Shown here piece after piece: positions 6,932-9,841 of a stretch of 9,841 nt of DNA. The DNA lies in NCBI GenBank assembly GCA_009691645.1, contig SIAT01000057.1:1-9841 (forward strand), in the 5' to 3' direction. The stretch comes from Pedosphaera sp. Lineage in GTDB: Bacteria > Verrucomicrobiota > Verrucomicrobiia > Limisphaerales > SIAT01. Position numbers and translations under genes: made by a program. Under the pieces are notes generated by a model. The model was not told the origin of the DNA. It was given only the letters and a program-made list of their open reading frames with translations, and searched no databases. Position 1 is the stretch's first letter. Each line of letters opens with the position of its first letter.

Positions 6932-8188
6932 ATGGCGAAGTTGACGATCAAAGATCTGGATGTGCGCGGCAAGCGCGTCTTCGTGCGCGTGGATTACAAT
7001 GTTCCGATGGAAGAGGCGGGTGGCCAGATGGTCATCAACGATTCCACTCGCATCAAGGAGACGCTGCCGACGCTTCGCCTGCTGATCGAGAAGGGCGCGC
7101 GCATTCTCCTCGCCGCGCACCTCGGCCGCCCGAAAGGCCAGCGCGAATCTTCGATGAGCTTGCGTCCGGTGGCTGACAAGCTGGCGGAGATGATCCAGAA
7201 ACCGGTCGCGTTCGTGGACGATTGCATCGGCGAGAAAGTGGAGCAAGCCGCTGCTGCTTTGAAGGAAGGCGAGATTTTATTGCTGGAGAATGTCCGTTAC
7301 TACAACGAGGAAGAAGCCAACGACGGGGCTTTCGCCGAGAAGCTCGCCAAGGTGGTTGATGTGTATGTGAACGACGCTTTCGGCGCCGCCCATCGCGCGC
7401 ACGCTTCGACCGAAGCAGTGGCCCGCGTGGTCGCCAAGCGCGGCGGCAAGTGCGCCGCCGGCCTGCTGATGGAGCGCGAACTGAAGTTCCTCGGTCACGA
7501 ACTAAAGAACCCGGCACGGCCGTTTGTCGTCATCCTCGGCGGCGCGAAAGTCTCGGACAAGATCAAGGTCATCGACACATTGTTGGAGAAAGCTGACACG
7601 CTCCTCATCGGTGGTGCGATGGCTTATACCTTCCGTCTCGCGGACGGCAAGAAGGTCGGCAAATCGCTCGTCGAACCGGACAAGACGGATGTTGCCAAAG
7701 CCGCTGTGGCAAAGGCCAAAATGCGCGGCGTGCAGTTCCTGCTGCCGACGGACAACGTCGTGGCCACGCCGGTGGACAGCGGCAAGTTGAACAAGAAGGG
7801 CAGACCGATCTTCGATCTGCAGAACCCGCGCGTGAACAGTTCGCAGGATATTCCCGACGCCGAGGAAGGCCTCGACATCGGGCCTGAGAGTGCGAATCGT
7901 TTCGCCGAAGTGATTCGTGGCGCGAAGACGATTCTTTGGAACGGTCCGATGGGGATGTTCGAGGACAAGCGTTTTGCCGAAGGGACGAATATCGTGGCGC
8001 GCGCCGTGGTGGAAGCCACGCAGAAGAACGGCGCCAAGAGCATCATCGGCGGCGGCGACAGCGTGAAGGCGCTGAACAAGGCCGGCCTCGGCGACCAGGT
8101 GACTTTCATGAGCACCGGCGGCGGCGCGAGCCTCGAGTTCCTCGAAGGCAAGGCGCTCCCGGGCGTGGCGGCGTTGAGTGAGAAGTGA
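6932..8188 (+). CDS. pgk: Phosphoglycerate kinase Pgk
   Basis: Pgk catalyses the reversible transfer of phosphate from 1,3-bisphosphoglycerate to ADP in glycolysis, in the cytoplasm. The 418 residues show the family signatures in order: VFVRVDYNVP (17-25), substrate-binding R40, AHLGRPKG (H63, R66), LLLENVRYYNEEEAND, DAFGAAHRAHAS, FVVILGGAKVSDKIKVID, LIGGAMAYTF, ILWNGPMGMFE, and the nucleotide-binding SIIGGGDSVKAL and STGGGASLEFLEGKALPGV. Between the PVD strand and GLDIGPES there are roughly 15-20 extra residues (GKLNKKGRPIFDLQNPRVNS), which accounts for the slightly greater length. The frame extends back to 6830, but the ATG at 6932 gives the canonical MAKLTIKDLDVRGKRV start; ATG 6911 would add seven residues. 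There is no Shine-Dalgarno; a T-run lies directly upstream. tpiA follows after 20 bases. No gapA is next to it in the window. Confidence 0.98.
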   Translation: MAKLTIKDLDVRGKRVFVRVDYNVPMEEAGGQMVINDSTRIKETLPTLRLLIEKGARILLAAHLGRPKGQRESSMSLRPVADKLAEMIQKPVAFVDDCIGEKVEQAAAALKEGEILLLENVRYYNEEEANDGAFAEKLAKVVDVYVNDAFGAAHRAHASTEAVARVVAKRGGKCAAGLLMERELKFLGHELKNPARPFVVILGGAKVSDKIKVIDTLLEKADTLLIGGAMAYTFRLADGKKVGKSLVEPDKTDVAKAAVAKAKMRGVQFLLPTDNVVATPVDSGKLNKKGRPIFDLQNPRVNSSQDIPDAEEGLDIGPESANRFAEVIRGAKTILWNGPMGMFEDKRFAEGTNIVARAVVEATQKNGAKSIIGGGDSVKALNKAGLGDQVTFMSTGGGASLEFLEGKALPGVAALSEK

Positions 8189-8208
8189 TTTATCAACCCA
8201 TTTTACAA

Positions 8209-8973
8209 ATGAACAAAGACCGAAAGCTGATTATCGCCGGCAACTGGAAGATGAACAAAACCGTGGCCGAGGCGCTCGACCTCGTCAACGGACTCAAGAT
8301 GGAACTGGCCACCGTGAAGGAAGTGGACGTGGTCGTCTGCCCGCCGTTCACCGCGCTGGACGGCGTTTCCAAGGCTGTCATCGGCACCAATATCAAGCTC
8401 GGCGCGCAGACGATGAGTGAGTACGGCTTTGGCGCTTACACGGGCGAAATCGCGGCGGGAATGCTCAAGGAATTCTCCGTACGCTACGTCATCCTCGGCC
8501 ATTCCGAGCGCCGACAGATTTTCGGTGAGACCGACGCGCTCGTCGCGAAGAAGGCATTGGCCGTGCACGCGGCATCGCTCAAACCGATTGTGTGCGTGGG
8601 TGAAACGCTCGCCGAGCGCGAAGCGGGACAGACCGAGGCCGTTGTCGGTACGCAGTTGAAAGGCAGCCTCGTTGGTCTTACGCCGGAACAGATGGAAGAG
8701 ACCATTCTCGCTTACGAACCGGTCTGGGCGATTGGCACCGGCAAGACGGCGACGACGCAGCAGGCGCAGGAGGTGCACGCGTTCATCCGCGCGCGGCTCG
8801 CGGCGCAGTTTGGCGAAACGGTTGCCAAACGTGTTCGCGTCCAATACGGTGGCAGCGTGAAACCGGCCAATGCCCGCGAATTGATGGGGCAGCCGGATGT
8901 GGATGGTGCGTTGGTGGGCGGCGCCTCGTTGGAGGTGCGCAGCTTTGCCGACATCGTGAAGAACTCGATCTGA
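8209..8973 (+). CDS. tpiA: Triosephosphate isomerase TpiA
   Basis: TpiA interconverts dihydroxyacetone phosphate and glyceraldehyde 3-phosphate. From the ATG at 8209 it has 254 residues, the usual length of this TIM-barrel dimer. The N-terminal IIAGNWKMNKT carries N12 and catalytic K14. GHSERRQIFGE carries the electrophilic H98. LAYEPVWAIGTGKTAT carries the catalytic base E170 and the mobile loop-6 sequence. VQYGGSVKPANA and DGALVGGASLE form the C-terminal phosphate-binding loops. A GTG at 8185, overlapping the pgk stop, would add eight residues; ATG 8209 fits the family N-terminus better. The leader before the ATG (CCCATTTTACAA) is A/T-rich and lacks a Shine-Dalgarno. It sits 20 bases after pgk and 15 bases before secG, the common pgk-tpiA-secG order, so one transcript is likely. 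Confidence 0.98.
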   Translation: MNKDRKLIIAGNWKMNKTVAEALDLVNGLKMELATVKEVDVVVCPPFTALDGVSKAVIGTNIKLGAQTMSEYGFGAYTGEIAAGMLKEFSVRYVILGHSERRQIFGETDALVAKKALAVHAASLKPIVCVGETLAEREAGQTEAVVGTQLKGSLVGLTPEQMEETILAYEPVWAIGTGKTATTQQAQEVHAFIRARLAAQFGETVAKRVRVQYGGSVKPANARELMGQPDVDGALVGGASLEVRSFADIVKNSI

Positions 8974-8988
8974 ACGGATAACTGACTT

Positions 8989-9426
8989 ATGGATTTCGTG
9001 ATTGGCTTGCTGACGGTCGTCCTCGTGGTGGACGCGCTGTTTCTGATTTTGCTCGTGCTCGTGCAGTTGCCGAAGAAGGACGCCGGCGTCGGCTCGGCCT
9101 TCGGCGGCGGCGCCACCGATGCGCTCTTCGGGCCCGGCAGCGGCAGCGTGCTGACCAAAGCCACCAAGTGGGCCACCATCATCTTCCTGGGCCTCGCGCT
9201 CACACTCTCGTTCCTTGGCGTTCAAGCCAAGCGCACCAAGAGCAGCAAGAGCGACGAGCTGCAGAAGAAATCCGCGCCGGCCACCACACCCCAGAAGCCC
9301 ATCTTCCCCGGGATCCTGCCGCCGCCGACCAATACGCCCGCGTCCAGCACCAACAAGACTGCCGTCGTGCCGGCCACCAACAGTCTCTCCCCGGCGACGA
9401 ACGCTCCAGTTGCGCCGAAGAAATAA
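8989..9426 (+). CDS. secG: Protein translocase subunit SecG with long C-terminal tail
   Basis: SecG is the small SecYEG subunit that helps SecA-driven protein export across the inner membrane. The first membrane helix spans about residues 3-26 (FVIGLLTVVLVVDALFLILL). It is followed by the conserved loop VQLPKKDAGVGSAFGGGATDALFGPG, then a second helix at about 62-78 (ATIIFLGLALTLSFLGV). The sequence to residue 80 is a complete SecG. The remaining 65 or so residues are low-complexity, rich in Thr, Pro, Ala, Asn, Ser and Lys, making 145 residues against about 110 in Escherichia coli. By the known topology (both ends outside) the tail would be periplasmic. The ATG at 8989 is 15 bases after tpiA, with no Shine-Dalgarno. 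A terminator-like hairpin lies 61 bases downstream and may end this transcript. Confidence 0.93.
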   Translation: MDFVIGLLTVVLVVDALFLILLVLVQLPKKDAGVGSAFGGGATDALFGPGSGSVLTKATKWATIIFLGLALTLSFLGVQAKRTKSSKSDELQKKSAPATTPQKPIFPGILPPPTNTPASSTNKTAVVPATNSLSPATNAPVAPKK

Positions 9427-9474
9427 TCTCGCGCAATGATTCCTGCCTGCGACGCTCACGACGTGCCGTCCAGA

Positions 9475-9841
9475 ATGAATCACTCTCGAAGAACACGCGG
9501 CCCACGGGTCGCGTGTTTTTCTTTTCTCGCACTGCTGCTGGCCGGGTTGGCGCTGGCGGGATGCGGCAAGAATGAGCCGCGCGCCGACATCACCATCATC
9601 AACGGCGCGGAACCCGAGTCACTCGACCCCGCCATCATCACCGGCCAACCCGATGGCCGCGTCGCCGGCGCTCTCTTCGAGGGACTCACGCGGTTGAACG
9701 CCAAAACCGCCACGCCGGAACCGGCGCTGGCGCAGCGTTGGGAGATTTCGCCCGACGGTAAGGTGTTCACGTTCCATCTCCGCACCAATGCGGTTTGGTC
9801 CACCGGCGGGCCGATCACCGCCGAGGATGTCGTCTATTCGT
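9475..9841 (+). CDS. Lipoprotein solute-binding protein of the OppA/DppA family (SBP family 5), N-terminal part
   Basis: The frame is open for 122 codons to the window edge, so most of the protein is missing. It starts with a lipoprotein signal peptide: basic residues (SRRTRGPR), a hydrophobic core (FSFLALLLAGLALAG) and the lipobox LAGC with C30 as the lipidation site. Lgt, encoded at 5119, would act there. The mature part begins ITIINGAEPESLDPAIITG, continues LFEGLTRLNAKTATPEPALAQRW, and shows DGKVFTFHLRTNAVWSTG and ITAEDVVYS. These are the standard opening motifs of oligopeptide- or dipeptide-binding proteins of ABC importers. The exact ligand cannot be told. The ATG at 9475 gives the cleanest signal peptide; an in-frame ATG at 9436 would add 13 residues. 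The codons for residues 5-17 overlap a terminator-like hairpin, which is odd for an expressed gene. Confidence 0.88.
   Translation, partial: MNHSRRTRGPRVACFSFLALLLAGLALAGCGKNEPRADITIINGAEPESLDPAIITGQPDGRVAGALFEGLTRLNAKTATPEPALAQRWEISPDGKVFTFHLRTNAVWSTGGPITAEDVVYS
9488..9525 (+). terminator. Intrinsic terminator-like hairpin with U-tract, overlapping the start of the OppA-like gene
   Basis: AACACGCG (9492-9499) pairs perfectly with CGCGTGTT (9510-9517). The stem continues inward with a G-U pair and two C-G pairs around a CACG loop. It can also extend outward through GAAG (9488-9491) into the T-run. TTTTTCTTTT follows at 9516-9525. This is the strongest terminator-like structure seen in the window, and it acts only on the plus strand because the other side lacks a T-run. 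It probably ends the pgk-tpiA-secG transcript, 61 bases past the secG stop. It lies inside the first 17 codons of the next gene, so it could instead act as an attenuator. Confidence 0.75.

Noticed and set aside
8203..9483. 426-codon open frame on the minus strand, opposite tpiA and secG
   Set aside because: It spans the reverse of two clear genes, has an Arg/His/Gly-rich composition and no family motif. It is best explained as a mirror frame.
1..9841. Search by eye for CRISPR arrays, IS elements, tRNA genes, phage or defence genes
   Set aside because: Genes are packed with short spacers, all ten are core functions, and no long direct or inverted repeats or transposase motifs were seen. Nothing supports a mobile or defence system here.

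Overview
This is a dense, GC-rich bacterial chromosomal window. It holds ten protein-coding genes, two of them cut by the window edges. I see no RNA gene, mobile element, CRISPR array or phage remnant. All ten products are recognisable core proteins. The organism is most likely Gram-negative. My best guess is Verrucomicrobiota (Pedosphaera/Limisphaera-like), based on three things: a GlnD with two ACT domains, an Lgt of the Cys-rich GRIGCF...CCYG type, and a SecG with a long Thr/Pro/Asn/Lys-rich tail. That placement is inference by eye, not a database result.

Layout. Positions 1-1017 (minus) hold the N-terminal part of a ComEC/Rec2 DNA-uptake channel. Diverging from it are pdxJ (1094-1834) and acpS (1845-2222), a tight plus-strand pair for vitamin B6 synthesis and acyl-carrier-protein activation. 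acpS converges on glnD (2229-4991, minus), the large PII uridylyltransferase and nitrogen sensor. Only six bases separate the two genes, and both stop codons lie inside one perfect 14-base palindrome. A 127-base divergent spacer follows.

Next comes a plus-strand series. lgt (5119-5889, prolipoprotein diacylglyceryl transferase) and an rluD-like pseudouridine synthase (5898-6833) are closely coupled. After a 98-base gap with a weak promoter candidate come pgk (6932-8188), tpiA (8209-8973) and secG (8989-9426), a glycolysis-plus-secretion cluster with 15-20 base spacings. The window ends in a lipoprotein solute-binding protein of the OppA/DppA family (9475 to the edge), which would itself need Lgt and the Sec system for maturation.

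The main non-coding signals are a strong intrinsic-terminator-like hairpin with a U-tract (9488-9525) that overlaps the signal-peptide codons of the OppA-like gene, and the palindrome at the acpS/glnD stops. Almost none of the genes has a recognisable Shine-Dalgarno sequence, and three start with GTG. I found no convincing previously undescribed system. The observations listed are modest and concern gene regulation and family variants.
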